Assembly (NCBI GenBank): GCA_907163075.1
Contig: CAJQTY010000003.1
Location: 300,637-364,636, forward strand
Direction: 5' to 3'
From: an uncultured Rhodocyclaceae bacterium
Lineage (GTDB): Bacteria > Pseudomonadota > Gammaproteobacteria > Burkholderiales > Rhodocyclaceae
DNA length: 64,000 bases
The position numbers and the translations under genes are program-made. The notes below the pieces were generated by a model. That model searched no databases. It was given only the letters and a program-made list of their open reading frames with translations, and was not told where the DNA came from. Positions 17,517 to 26,859 of the stretch are shown here, piece by piece; position 1 is the stretch's first letter, and each line of letters starts with the position of its first letter.

Positions 17517-17855
17517 ATGTCTACACAACCTGTTTCACTGGAAGGCCTTTCGGTTTCCGATTTAACGGCACTGCAAGCTAAAATTGATGAACAAATAAAA
17601 ATCAAGCATGAAGAAACCAAACGCGACGTGAAGAACAAGATACTTGCTTTGCTGGGAGAATCGGGCTTGTCGATTTCGGATATATTCCCTTCCATCAGGA
17701 GTGTGAAACCCACTGCCAGCGATTTAAAGCCAAAAGTGAGTGTGAAGTATTCCGATGGCCAGAACAATTGGACCGGACGGGGCAGAATGCCTCGGTGGGT
17801 TAAGTCTTTTATTGAATCAGGCGGCGATTTGGCGGCACTTGACGTATCAAAATGA
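17517..17855 (+). CDS. H-NS family nucleoid-associated protein
   Basis: A 112-residue protein with an N-terminal coiled-coil oligomerisation region (about 10-50, LTALQAKIDEQIKIKHEETKRDVKNKI). The C-terminal H-NS DNA-binding domain contains VSVKYSDGQNNWTGRGRMPRWVKSFIESG, the W-x-GRGRxPxW signature. Such proteins bind AT-rich, often foreign, DNA and silence it. Its position beside a visibly less GC-rich polysaccharide locus is suggestive but no direct control can be read from the sequence. Confidence 0.93.
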   Translation: MSTQPVSLEGLSVSDLTALQAKIDEQIKIKHEETKRDVKNKILALLGESGLSISDIFPSIRSVKPTASDLKPKVSVKYSDGQNNWTGRGRMPRWVKSFIESGGDLAALDVSK

Positions 17856-18242
17856 TGTTGTGGACCGACTACGGCCTTCCCACTCGAATGTCATTATCAC
17901 CCAGACATGACAAAGGAGTTGACTGATCGAAATAGGGCTTACCTTCATATAGTTATGCAAACTCCTTGTAGACAGCAGTCAATTGCATCAATAACCAGAA
18001 GGTAAATTAGTTCGCATCATGTTTCCATGGAAGACTCCTCTATGAGATTATCGAGGCCTTCATGTCTTGTCATGGAAGTTACTATTCTGCCTCAATTCTT
18101 CAGTGAAGCATCGCCATGTGTAAGAATGCTACATTCAATCCAAATCAACCGTTTGTTCAACGCTTCGAAGTTCGCGCTGCGGCACATCATGCCCAGTTAC
18201 TTGTAACTTCACTGTTGATCTGGGTAACACCCTATTCCACAG
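17856..18242. other. Intergenic region before the exopolysaccharide locus
   Basis: About 390 bp without a gene. It is relatively AT-rich and must contain the promoter of the asparagine-synthase homologue. No sigma-54 (TGGC-N8-TGC) site was recognised here, and no tRNA or repeat was seen. Confidence 0.5.
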
Positions 18243-20048
18243 ATGCTCCTCTTTGATTACAAACGCCCGCCCATGAATGATCAACTCTCCGGCACGCTTG
18301 ACCTACCCCGCCTCTACGATGCCAACTCAGCCCAGGACCTTGTACAATCCCTGAACCTGTTTGGCGCTGCCACCGCGCGTGACACACATTCCGTATGTGC
18401 AACTATCGGATCACCGCACTTCACTGACGCAGTGGTAGAAGACATTTCGCTGAAGTCTGGGGCAGCAGCCGGATTCCTGAGTGTGTGGCGCAAACACGGC
18501 GTTGACGCGGCTTCGCATGTTCGCGGTGCTTTTGCCGCAGTTATCGCCGATGCTGCCACCAAATCCGTTTTTCTGACCGTCGACCGTTTTGCCATTCAGA
18601 CGCTCTGTTACTGCATTGACGACAACACGCTCTCATTCTCTGATCGTGCCGACTGCGTCGAAGGTCGAGGCAAGGAACTCGACCCGCAGGCTATCTTCGA
18701 TTACCTTTTTTTCCATGTAATCCCGGCGCCGCGCACAATTTTCAGCAAGGTACGCAGACTTCCCGCTGCCCACTCCCTGCTGATAAGTGAGAAAGGTATA
18801 CAGGAAATACGCCACTGGCCGTTGCGTTTTGACGAGCATCAACGCGAGCCCTTTGCGGTGGCACGCGATAAGTTCCGCACGCTGATCCGCGATGGCGTTG
18901 CCGAAGAAATCTCCGGGCACGAGCGCACGGGTGCTTTCCTGTCGGGCGGCACCGACAGTTCCACCGTGGCAGGAATGCTCTGCGAGGTCACCGGATCGAC
19001 TGCACCCGCCTATTCCATTGGTTTTGAGGCGGACGGCTACGATGAAATGTCCTTTGCGCGCATCGCCGCACGTCACTTCGGTTGTGAGCATCATGAATAT
19101 TACGTTACGCCCGGCGACCTGCTGGCCAGCATTCCGGATGTCGCCCAGCACTACGACCAACCTTTCGGGAATTCGTCAGCGCTGCCCGCCTACTACTGCG
19201 CTAAAGTTGCCAAGGCCGATGGTTGCACCAAAATGCTCGCTGGCGACGGGGGCGACGAACTGTTCGGGGGCAATACGCGCTATGCAGCCCAACGCGTATT
19301 CGAGTTCTACCATTCCGTTCCGCAAGGAATGCGACGAATGATCGAGCCGATGTGTGGCGACGATAGTCCGCTGCGGCGGATACCGGGTTTGAGACAGGCC
19401 ACCGGCTATGTGCGCCATTCGCGAATTCCGATGCCGGACCGCCTGCAAAGCTTCAATCTGATCATGCAGTTGGATCCAGCCAAGGTACTGACTGCCGATT
19501 TTCTTGCCCAGATCGACATGACCAAGCCATTGGCTCACATGCGCGCCACTTGGGACGAATGCAAGGCTCCCAGCCTGATCAACCGGATGCTGGCTTACGA
19601 CTGGCGCTACACGCTGGCCGATAGCGATTTGCCTAAGGTACGCGGTGCGACATCAATGGCCGGCATCGAAGTGGGCTATCCGATGCTGTCTGACCGCTTA
19701 ACCGACTTCTCGATGTCGCTTCCGCCCGACTGGAAGCTTCGTCGCTTCAAATTGCGCTGGTTTTTCAAGGAAGCCCTGCGTGGTTACTTGCCGGATGAAA
19801 TTCTCACCAAGAAGAAACAGGGATTCGGCCTCCCGTTTGGCGTTTGGGCCACACGCACCCCGGCCTTGAAACAGCTTGCCGAGGAGTCACTGCGTGGCCT
19901 TGCCGCGCGGGGAATTGTTCGCCTTGACTTCGTTGAAAGACTTTTTGCGCAACACCTGCCTGAACACCCCGGCTACTACGGCGAAATGGTGTGGATACTG
20001 ATGATGCTTGAGCAGTGGATACGCGGGCACGAGGGAGTTCAGTTGTAG
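18243..20048 (+). CDS. Asparagine-synthase-like protein lacking the N-terminal nucleophile Cys
   Basis: The 601-residue protein has an AsnB-type ATP-pyrophosphatase domain with GAFLSGGTDSSTVAGML (PP-loop) near residue 230, MLAGDGGDELFGGN, and a C-terminal KKKQGFGLPFGVW block. The N-terminal Ntn glutaminase fold is recognisable (GFLSVWRKHGVDAASHVRGAFAAVIAD), yet the protein starts MLLFDYKRPP or MNDQLSG. The Met-Cys-Gly start needed for glutaminase activity is absent. It would need free ammonia or another amine donor, or have a different ligase role. It is the only plus-strand gene of the polysaccharide locus and converges with the deacetylase at 20099. Confidence 0.85.
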   Translation: MLLFDYKRPPMNDQLSGTLDLPRLYDANSAQDLVQSLNLFGAATARDTHSVCATIGSPHFTDAVVEDISLKSGAAAGFLSVWRKHGVDAASHVRGAFAAVIADAATKSVFLTVDRFAIQTLCYCIDDNTLSFSDRADCVEGRGKELDPQAIFDYLFFHVIPAPRTIFSKVRRLPAAHSLLISEKGIQEIRHWPLRFDEHQREPFAVARDKFRTLIRDGVAEEISGHERTGAFLSGGTDSSTVAGMLCEVTGSTAPAYSIGFEADGYDEMSFARIAARHFGCEHHEYYVTPGDLLASIPDVAQHYDQPFGNSSALPAYYCAKVAKADGCTKMLAGDGGDELFGGNTRYAAQRVFEFYHSVPQGMRRMIEPMCGDDSPLRRIPGLRQATGYVRHSRIPMPDRLQSFNLIMQLDPAKVLTADFLAQIDMTKPLAHMRATWDECKAPSLINRMLAYDWRYTLADSDLPKVRGATSMAGIEVGYPMLSDRLTDFSMSLPPDWKLRRFKLRWFFKEALRGYLPDEILTKKKQGFGLPFGVWATRTPALKQLAEESLRGLAARGIVRLDFVERLFAQHLPEHPGYYGEMVWILMMLEQWIRGHEGVQL

Positions 20049-20098
20049 AATTCCGGCTTTCGCTGAAATGAGCGATTCCCCTATGTGTTCGACGGCAG

Positions 20099-21130
20099 CT
20101 ACCGACCAGGAGCAGCAGTCTCGAAAACGGTATTTCGCTGATTCACGAGCAAGCGACTGGCCCAGATTGCCAACGAATCTCCCCACGGCGTAAATCGAGG
20201 CAATTGGAACACGTCATCGCCCGCACGCCCTACCCCCGGAGCAGTACTCACCGCACCGCGAAACCCGAGGCTCTCAATCATCGAAGCGTGGCTTTTGTAG
20301 TAGTCTCGGCCGGGTTTTCCATTCGGATAGGCAAACACGTCGACTGGTGCATCGATGATCGACTGGAGTTGATTACGCCCCTCGGTGATCTCGTATTCAG
20401 CGTCTGAAGGCTTCAGCGTTGCTAGTATGGGATGGTTAACCGTATGGGCACCAATTTCCATTCCGGCTTGATGTAATTGACGTACTTGTTCCGTACGCAT
20501 CATGAGATTCATCGGCAACTCCTTTACACCGCACACGCCTTGAAGCCGAACGATGGCTTCCTCTCGCTCGGCTAGACCCAGATACTTGATGCGTGGCAAT
20601 AGCGTTTCTATCGCGAGCCTTCGTTCTGCAGTTCCCGCCAGGGAAAACCGTCCGAGGCCGAAGGACTCAAGGTCAACTTCTGACTGTTGACAGGCACGCA
20701 GACATTCGATGACCGAGTCGTTCCACATCCGTCCACCGTTGAGGAAACCAGTTGAAATGAAAAAGCTGGCCGTCAGACCGTAACGCTGCAGAATGGGTAG
20801 CGCAACCTCCGCGTTGTCCGCATAACCGTCATCGAAGGTTATCACCAAAGATCGAGACGGTAGCATGCCCTCAGCCAGACAAGTTACCGCTTCGCCCAGG
20901 GTCATGACTCGAAAGCAGCGCGCCACAAAACGCATCAGGCGTTCGTATCGGACTGCATCCGGCTCTTGCGGAAAAATACTATCGGCCCGTGCATGAACAC
21001 GATGAAAGATGAGAATGGAGAGCCGGGGTGAGGTGACAGCACTGAACAAACCCAAGCCGCTTCGCGCGAGCATTGCGACAAGTGTTTCCATCGAACGCAT
21101 ATCCGCTAGCTGATCAGGCGCCCGACTCAC
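20099..21130 (-). CDS. Polysaccharide deacetylase (NodB domain)
   Basis: A 343-residue protein with the NodB core: VITFDDGYADN with the two catalytic/metal Asp, SFFISTGFL, then MEIGAHTVNHPILATL with the H-x3-H metal ligands, and DVFAYPNGKPGRDY. There is no signal peptide, so it probably acts in the cytoplasm or on the membrane-facing precursor. It is the last gene of the minus-strand polysaccharide operon; its start overlaps the stop of the methyltransferase gene. It likely removes N- or O-acetyl groups from a polysaccharide intermediate. Confidence 0.9.
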   Translation of the reverse strand: MSRAPDQLADMRSMETLVAMLARSGLGLFSAVTSPRLSILIFHRVHARADSIFPQEPDAVRYERLMRFVARCFRVMTLGEAVTCLAEGMLPSRSLVITFDDGYADNAEVALPILQRYGLTASFFISTGFLNGGRMWNDSVIECLRACQQSEVDLESFGLGRFSLAGTAERRLAIETLLPRIKYLGLAEREEAIVRLQGVCGVKELPMNLMMRTEQVRQLHQAGMEIGAHTVNHPILATLKPSDAEYEITEGRNQLQSIIDAPVDVFAYPNGKPGRDYYKSHASMIESLGFRGAVSTAPGVGRAGDDVFQLPRFTPWGDSLAIWASRLLVNQRNTVFETAAPGR

Positions 21131-21839
21131 GGCCCGGGCTTGCGCAAGGTCACTAAGATCCAGCCGCGAAAGATCCGTAACAACTCAAAGCGACTGATCA
21201 ATTTATCGAAGCACATGCCAAGAAAAAATAGAGCGCCATTGAACATAAGGTAGTTCGGATACTGACTCAAATACTGGAACGACTCGACACTGAGCCCGGC
21301 AGACACCGCGAGTCGGTCGACATCCCCACGAGTATTAGTCTTGTAAGCGGTAGGAAACGTATCTTCCTCTTCCCTGCCTTCGACATGCTTTACGATTTTT
21401 GCGTGAAACCGGTTGGGGACAAGGCGTGCAACCAGCGTACCGTAATCCCACATGTTGGCCGTCAGAAAAACCACCGCCCCGCCTGGGCGCAAGACTCGCG
21501 AAAACTCACGATAAACGGATTCTGGGTCCGTTAAATGCTCAAAAACGCTGCGTGACATGATCAAATCGACGCTTGCGTCAGGCAGCGGAAGTTTTGCGAG
21601 ATCAGGTTATAGGTATCGATACCGTCGGGCACATCGGTGAATTCGACCAACTCTACCCCGATGAGACGCCCTGCGCGCCCTAGATATTTCTTCAAAACGG
21701 GAACGGTCCGGCCACAACCGGCGTCGAGAAGCGTAGCATCCGGTTTTAGCAGGTTGTCGACTCGTTGCTCGTAGATTCGATAGGGATGCGGGCTGTTTGC
21801 ATAGTACTTGCGCAGCAGTTTCTCGGACAAAGCTGTCAT
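21127..21839 (-). pseudogene. Class I SAM-dependent methyltransferase, split by a 1-bp frameshift
   Basis: The first frame (21561-21839) gives MTALSEKLLRKYYANSPHPYR and the SAM-binding motif I ATLLDAGCGRTVPVL, then derails at NFRCLTQASI. The second frame (21127-21564) resumes with LPLPDASVDLIMSRSVFEHL followed by LRPGGAVVFLTANMWD, methyltransferase motifs IV-VI. Total length is 713 bp, one base short of a multiple of three, so a single missing base near 21585-21612 (for instance in the gttttg run) explains the split. Repaired, the protein would be about 237 residues, probably an exopolysaccharide O-methyltransferase. Confidence 0.8.
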
Positions 21840-21852
21840 TTGTGTTTCCTGA

Positions 21853-23169
21853 TCAAAGAGTATAAGGAGGCTCTATCTGGCTGGCCTGCGTTGGGACGCT
21901 CAGCTTCGACTTTTCGCGTTCACGTAGCGTGGCATCAACCAGCACAACGTAGCTGACAAGGTAATAAGGAAGGTCGAAATATGCGAGCGACAAAAAAGCC
22001 CCTCCTACCGCAAATCCGGCAAGGCTGACTTGCACCATTCTCATCAAGATCGGTACCCAGGCCTCGAATTCCGGATCTGACTTGGTCTGCTTGGCGATTC
22101 TTCCCGCACTTCGCCAGGTAAAAATCCCGATCAGCAGGAAAAGCAGCAAGCCGGGGAACCCGTGCTCACCCAAAGCCTGAAAATAGATGCTATGCGCCAC
22201 AAAAATGGCCCCGCCTTCATAGTCGCCGACACGTTCAGGCGCATAGAGAGAAAACACTATAGCATTGTCAGAGTCGAATCCTCCGCCCACCAGCGGCCTG
22301 TTCAACGCCAGGTTCCACATTGTTTGCCAGGCGTATAGTCGAGACATCGCTGACGAGTCTTGCTGATAGTTCTGGATCGTATCCATGCGGCCAGTCCATG
22401 ATGCGGGCATGAAAGTAATCGCAGCAGCGAGCAGGATTCCCAAGAGGATGCTTGTACGAATCGGCCGTTTGCTCTTGAGCGCGAGAAAGAAAGCCATTCC
22501 GACGAGAGCTAGCAAGGCGCCACGGGACTGGCTGCCAAGAATGGAAAAACAGGTGGTGACAATGCAGAAGACCAGAGCAGCTCGTAACGCGCGTTTGGCG
22601 GTTACCTGATGCAGAAAATACATGAATGGAACAATCATTACCAAGGCCAGACCAAGTCCGTTGTTGTCTTCGATCATGCTGCCGGCCGGTCCCCATACGC
22701 GTCCGCTACCGCCACCCATGATTGTCCAGATGCCACCTTTGATGCCGAAAAAGCCGATCGAGAACGTTACCACCCAGATAAGTCGTTCGATCTGTTCACG
22801 ACCACGAATCAGCATTAGAGAAACGAACAGCATCACATGAATTTTGAGCACGAATATCCAGCGAGCCAGAACCAGATCTGCCGAGCTGATGGCAAACAGG
22901 CTGGTAACGGTCATCCAAAATATAAAAAGCAGGTAGACCACCGTAATGCTGTTAATGGGAAACGGCCGACGTTCGCGTGAAAACAGGAACCCAATCAATG
23001 TCGAAACGGCTACCAGGTGCGCGAAGGGTAAGTTACGCGCAAACCCGTATGCGCCACGATGTGGGTTCATCAAAGACAGCCAGGCCCATACATAAGCGCC
23101 CACTCGAGGATTACGTAAGATGAACGGCAAGAATCCTACGACAACAGCGGTAATCAGGATGTCGCGCAT
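21853..23169 (-). CDS. O-antigen ligase/polymerase-like membrane protein, exosortase A-associated
   Basis: A 438-residue polytopic membrane protein with about ten hydrophobic segments. It starts MRDILITAVVVGFLPFILRNPRVGAYVWAWLSLMNPHR, the hallmark of the exosortase A-associated O-glycosylation ligase-type family (TIGR03097, from memory). The Wzy_C/O-antigen ligase domain includes LGSQSRGALLALVG and a periplasmic loop with AHSIYFQALGEHGFPG. It probably polymerises or transfers lipid-linked glycan at the outer face of the inner membrane. It sits 3 bp from the CapK-like gene in the operon. Confidence 0.9.
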   Translation of the reverse strand: MRDILITAVVVGFLPFILRNPRVGAYVWAWLSLMNPHRGAYGFARNLPFAHLVAVSTLIGFLFSRERRPFPINSITVVYLLFIFWMTVTSLFAISSADLVLARWIFVLKIHVMLFVSLMLIRGREQIERLIWVVTFSIGFFGIKGGIWTIMGGGSGRVWGPAGSMIEDNNGLGLALVMIVPFMYFLHQVTAKRALRAALVFCIVTTCFSILGSQSRGALLALVGMAFFLALKSKRPIRTSILLGILLAAAITFMPASWTGRMDTIQNYQQDSSAMSRLYAWQTMWNLALNRPLVGGGFDSDNAIVFSLYAPERVGDYEGGAIFVAHSIYFQALGEHGFPGLLLFLLIGIFTWRSAGRIAKQTKSDPEFEAWVPILMRMVQVSLAGFAVGGAFLSLAYFDLPYYLVSYVVLVDATLREREKSKLSVPTQASQIEPPYTL

Positions 23170-23172
23170 GGA

Positions 23173-24546
23173 TTACGTTAAAGTTTGTTGGGCCGCATGG
23201 CTGACGATGTAGCGGAATTTTCCCGACCTTTCAGCCGGAATGGCATCGACAATCTCAACCTTCACATCGACACTTGAACCTAGGCGTTGCCGAAAACCGG
23301 TGATGATTTGCTCGACCATTGGTGCCTGGAACTCCGCATTAGTGACGAGCATTACGCGGGTAAACTGACGTGACTCCTGAATCACCTTGAATGATTTTAC
23401 GCCAGCCAGATCACGCAAGATGTAGATCAGCGACAGCCCATGCATAACCGTGCCGTCGACCGCAATGACGAAATCGGTACTTCGCCCCTGAATTTCCTGC
23501 AGCAACGGGAGGCCTCGCCCGCAACTACATTGTTCTGTCCCCAAGACACCAATATCCCCAGTACGGTAGCGTATGAAGGGAAAATCTCCGGTAGACAGGT
23601 GCGTGACAACAATCTCACCCGATACCCCTGCGGGCTGTACTTCGCCGGCTTCGTTGACGATCTCGACAATGATGTCTTCGGCCGTAATGTGCATGCTGCC
23701 CGAAGGACACTCATGGGCAATAAACCCTGCGTCCCGGCCGCCATAGCCATTAGCCACTTTACATTGAAAGATGCGGCTTATCGTTTCGCGCTGATCGTCG
23801 TACAAGCGTTCCGAAGTAACAAACGCGACTTTGACGCCCAAGTCACCCATCGCGATCCCTTTTCTTTCAGCATGCAGGGCAATGTGCTTGAGCGCGGACG
23901 GATAGCCAAAAAGCATTTTCGGCCGCAAACTACGAATCGTTGCAACAAACTGATCAAGCTTTTGTTCCGACATTTCAAATGCCGGAATCAACTGCGTACG
24001 GAACAAGCGGTCGCGAACCTGTCGAACTCGGTCCTGTGCACCCAACTCTATCGGGGAACCCCACACCACTATCTCTATATCACCAATATCGACATCCCAC
24101 CAACGCGTGGCTCGCCATTTGGCCGCCACATCATGGCTCACCCGCTCCTTGCCAATATAAAAAATCAGGGGCTCCCCAGAAGAACCGCCCGTGTTGAATC
24201 TACTTAACCCGCGTGATTCAGCATGTTTCATGGCCTCCGTGTTTGCCTTGATGACGGATTTCGTGAGAAGCGGGAGCCGGCGCAAGTCGTCAAGTGTGCT
24301 GACAGCGGCTGGATGAAATCCAATTTCGGAGAATAACTTGCGATAGAAGGGAACGTTTTTACCAACATTCGTGAGCAAGGCACGCAGACGCTCTACTCGT
24401 AGAGCGTCAAGGCGCCCTTTGTTCCACCACTGGGATTCTTCCATCTGGCGGCGCACCGAAACGCTATCGTGCTTTTTTAATCGCTCATGCAGCGGAAAGA
24501 GTAGCGACGAAACCAAAGATGTATATAAGCCCATACCTATCCCCAA
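23173..24546 (-). CDS. CapK/phenylacetate-CoA ligase-like adenylate-forming enzyme
   Basis: A 457-residue adenylate-forming protein. The phosphate-binding loop is FNTGGSSGEPLIFY (about 125-138), followed by NGYGGRDAGFIAHECP and the RYRTGDIGVLG motif, with GRSTDFVIAVDG near the C-terminal lid. Related CapK proteins occur in capsule and exopolysaccharide loci and probably activate a carboxylic acid to decorate the glycan or act on an amino-sugar substituent. It lies between the ligase-like gene and a glycosyltransferase with gaps of 3-4 bp, so it is co-transcribed. The true substrate cannot be read from sequence. Confidence 0.85.
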   Translation of the reverse strand: MGIGMGLYTSLVSSLLFPLHERLKKHDSVSVRRQMEESQWWNKGRLDALRVERLRALLTNVGKNVPFYRKLFSEIGFHPAAVSTLDDLRRLPLLTKSVIKANTEAMKHAESRGLSRFNTGGSSGEPLIFYIGKERVSHDVAAKWRATRWWDVDIGDIEIVVWGSPIELGAQDRVRQVRDRLFRTQLIPAFEMSEQKLDQFVATIRSLRPKMLFGYPSALKHIALHAERKGIAMGDLGVKVAFVTSERLYDDQRETISRIFQCKVANGYGGRDAGFIAHECPSGSMHITAEDIIVEIVNEAGEVQPAGVSGEIVVTHLSTGDFPFIRYRTGDIGVLGTEQCSCGRGLPLLQEIQGRSTDFVIAVDGTVMHGLSLIYILRDLAGVKSFKVIQESRQFTRVMLVTNAEFQAPMVEQIITGFRQRLGSSVDVKVEIVDAIPAERSGKFRYIVSHAAQQTLT

Positions 24547-24550
24547 ATAT

Positions 24551-25639
24551 TCACGGTGCTGCCTTTCGAGTTACCGAGCGGTAAACGTCAGCCAGAATTG
24601 GTGCTACGCGCGCCCACGTATAACGCTGCACTTCTGCAATACCCGCGGCGGAAATCCTATTCCAGAGTTCCTGATCTTCAATCAGTTTCAGGATTGCGGA
24701 CGCCATGGCTTTTGAATCGCGTGGCTTCACGAGCAAGGCCGTAACGCCGTCCTGAACGATAAATGGAATACCGCCCACATTAGTGCTGACAACCGGAACT
24801 CCGCTGGCCATTGATTCGAGCACGGAGTTCGGCATGTTGTCGACAAGGCTAGGGTTGATCATCACGTCAGACATGCGATATAAATCAGCCATCGCTTCAC
24901 GATCCAGGCGCCCAGTGAATCTTACCCAGTCGGTTAGGCCAAGTTCATTTGCAAGGTCACGCAGTCGTTGTTCCTCCGGGCCGGTTCCGGCGACTGATAG
25001 CCTGGCGTTTTGATGATGCTGGCGGACGATCTGAAACGCCCTCAAGGCGGTTTCGTTGTCGTACAAGGGTTCAAGATTTCGTGCAACGACAAGATTTATA
25101 GGACTCGATCTTGTTGTCTCACGTGGGCGGAAGCGAGACAGGTTGATTATGTTGGGTACAATTTTTGCGTTCATGCCAAAACTTGAAAAAATATCCTGCA
25201 AAAACTGGGATGGGACGACCAGCGCCGAAACACGGTTCATTGAACAGCGAACGAGTGACTGTGAACGCGCGAGAAAATCCTTTGCTTCGCCGCCGCGATA
25301 ATTAATTACGACGGGCACTTTGTGCACCGACGCAATCCAGATCACGGGAACTGCAACCAAGTGCCAGGACCACCCGGAATTAGCCATCACGTGAAATACA
25401 TCGACCTTGCTGGCCACACGCCACAATGCAAGAAGATATGAAACCAGTCTGAATACGGCGCGCACAAATGACAAGCGACCAACCCATTCAGGCCAATAAG
25501 GCGAATTGGATTGAACCATCAATACAGTGGCCTGCGCTCCGCCGAGCAACTCGGCAAGCTGCCGCGTCTGGTTGGCCATCCCGCCGGCTGGTGGTGGTAA
25601 AGGCCCGACGAGCCCGACACGCAGGCCGGCAAACCCCAT
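24551..25639 (-). CDS. Glycosyltransferase family 4
   Basis: A 362-residue GT-B transferase: N-terminal LVGPLPPPAGGMANQTRQLAELL with the glycine-rich acceptor loop, then INLVVARNLEPLYDN and ARLSVAGTGPEEQRLRDLANEL. The donor site carries the E-x7-E type motif SLVDNMPNSVLESMASGVPVVSTNVGG. It is cytosolic or membrane-peripheral. Its ATG overlaps the stop of the upstream glycosyltransferase (TGATG). It adds one sugar of the repeat unit; donor unknown. Confidence 0.9.
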   Translation of the reverse strand: MGFAGLRVGLVGPLPPPAGGMANQTRQLAELLGGAQATVLMVQSNSPYWPEWVGRLSFVRAVFRLVSYLLALWRVASKVDVFHVMANSGWSWHLVAVPVIWIASVHKVPVVINYRGGEAKDFLARSQSLVRCSMNRVSALVVPSQFLQDIFSSFGMNAKIVPNIINLSRFRPRETTRSSPINLVVARNLEPLYDNETALRAFQIVRQHHQNARLSVAGTGPEEQRLRDLANELGLTDWVRFTGRLDREAMADLYRMSDVMINPSLVDNMPNSVLESMASGVPVVSTNVGGIPFIVQDGVTALLVKPRDSKAMASAILKLIEDQELWNRISAAGIAEVQRYTWARVAPILADVYRSVTRKAAP

Positions 25640-26859
25640 CAGTCCCCACTCCGAGCGGTAATTCCTCGATAGACATCAACGTACCGGCTGACTGAATTTC
25701 GCCAATTCCGTTCAGTTTCGACGTAGTGCCGCCCGGCCGCGCGAATCTCAGGCCAGTACTCGCGCTTGGCCAGTAATTTCATGATTGTTTCCGCTAGCGA
25801 GGTGGCGCTACCGGCGTGAAACAACATACCTGTCTCGCCATCACGTATTAGTTCACGATGACCACCGACATCGGAAGCTACTAGCAGGCGTCCCTGTGCC
25901 ATCGCTTCCAGTGGTTTTAGCGGAGTTACAAGCTCCGTCAGGCGCATGGAGTGTCGCGGATAGGCCAGTACGTCGATCAGATCGTAATAGCGCTGTACCT
26001 CCTCGTGCGGCACGCGGCCCGTGAATACGACTTTATCTTCGATCCGGAGCCGCTTTGCCTGTTCCTTGAGCGCCGCTTCCTGGGGGCCACCACCAACGAG
26101 CAAGAGGCGCACGTCGGGTAAACGGAAGAGAATCAATGGAAAGGCGTCAAGCAAAAGATCAAGTCCCTCGTAAGCATAGAACGAGCCGATAAAACCGATC
26201 ACGGTGCAAGCCGACAAGCCCAGTTTCTCCTTGAGCGTTTCTTCCGGCGTACCATTGATATCAAACGACTCAATATCAACGGCATTTGGAATGACCGTGA
26301 CTCGCTCGTCCGGAATGCCGCGCGCAACAATATCGCTACGCAAGCCTTCGCAGATGGTTGTTACGTGACTGGCTCGCTTCAATGCCCAGGTTTCCAGATT
26401 ACGGGTCAGCTTGTAACGCAAGCTGCCTTCCGTTGTCGTACCGTGATCGACCGCCGCATCTTCCCAAAAGGCACGTACTTCGTAGACGACCGGCAGTCCC
26501 AGGCGCCGGCCAACACGCATTGCCGGGATGGCGTTGAGCACAGGCGAATGTGCATGCAGCACGTCGGGCTGGACCTGTTTAGCGATTTCAAACAGCCGTC
26601 GTTCGACCTGCATCATCAGTTCCACCTCACGGACCAGCGGCAATCTGCTCGCTTTGACTGCGGGCACATACGTCCGGTAAAAATGCCAGCCGTCGACATC
26701 TTCCTCCATGACATCACAGCCGGTCTGCTTGGGCGAAGTGAGGTGAAAGGTCTCCCAGCCCAGCTTACGCTGCTCGCGAAGGATCGACAGGGTTCTGAAC
26801 GTGTAGCCGCTGTGCAGTGGAATGGAATGATCAAGGATGTGGAGGATGCGTAGAGTCAT
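25639..26859 (-). CDS. Glycosyltransferase family 4, exosortase A-associated (Daro_2409-type)
   Basis: A 406-residue GT4 protein starting MTLRILHILDHSIPLHSGYTFRT, the distinctive opening of the exosortase A-associated family named after a Dechloromonas protein (TIGR04063, recalled). The GT-B core shows VHAHSPVLNAIPAMRVGRRL, VIGFIGSFYAYEGLDLLLDAF and a donor-site TPLKPLEAMAQGRLLVASDVGGHRELI. It overlaps the upstream amidotransferase by 4 bp (ATGA). It acts in repeat-unit assembly at the inner membrane. Confidence 0.92.
   Translation of the reverse strand: MTLRILHILDHSIPLHSGYTFRTLSILREQRKLGWETFHLTSPKQTGCDVMEEDVDGWHFYRTYVPAVKASRLPLVREVELMMQVERRLFEIAKQVQPDVLHAHSPVLNAIPAMRVGRRLGLPVVYEVRAFWEDAAVDHGTTTEGSLRYKLTRNLETWALKRASHVTTICEGLRSDIVARGIPDERVTVIPNAVDIESFDINGTPEETLKEKLGLSACTVIGFIGSFYAYEGLDLLLDAFPLILFRLPDVRLLLVGGGPQEAALKEQAKRLRIEDKVVFTGRVPHEEVQRYYDLIDVLAYPRHSMRLTELVTPLKPLEAMAQGRLLVASDVGGHRELIRDGETGMLFHAGSATSLAETIMKLLAKREYWPEIRAAGRHYVETERNWRNSVSRYVDVYRGITARSGD

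Noticed and set aside
17278-17517. 79-codon minus-strand frame between htpG and the H-NS-like gene
   Set aside because: No ribosome binding site or family, and it overlaps the expected promoter of the H-NS-like gene.
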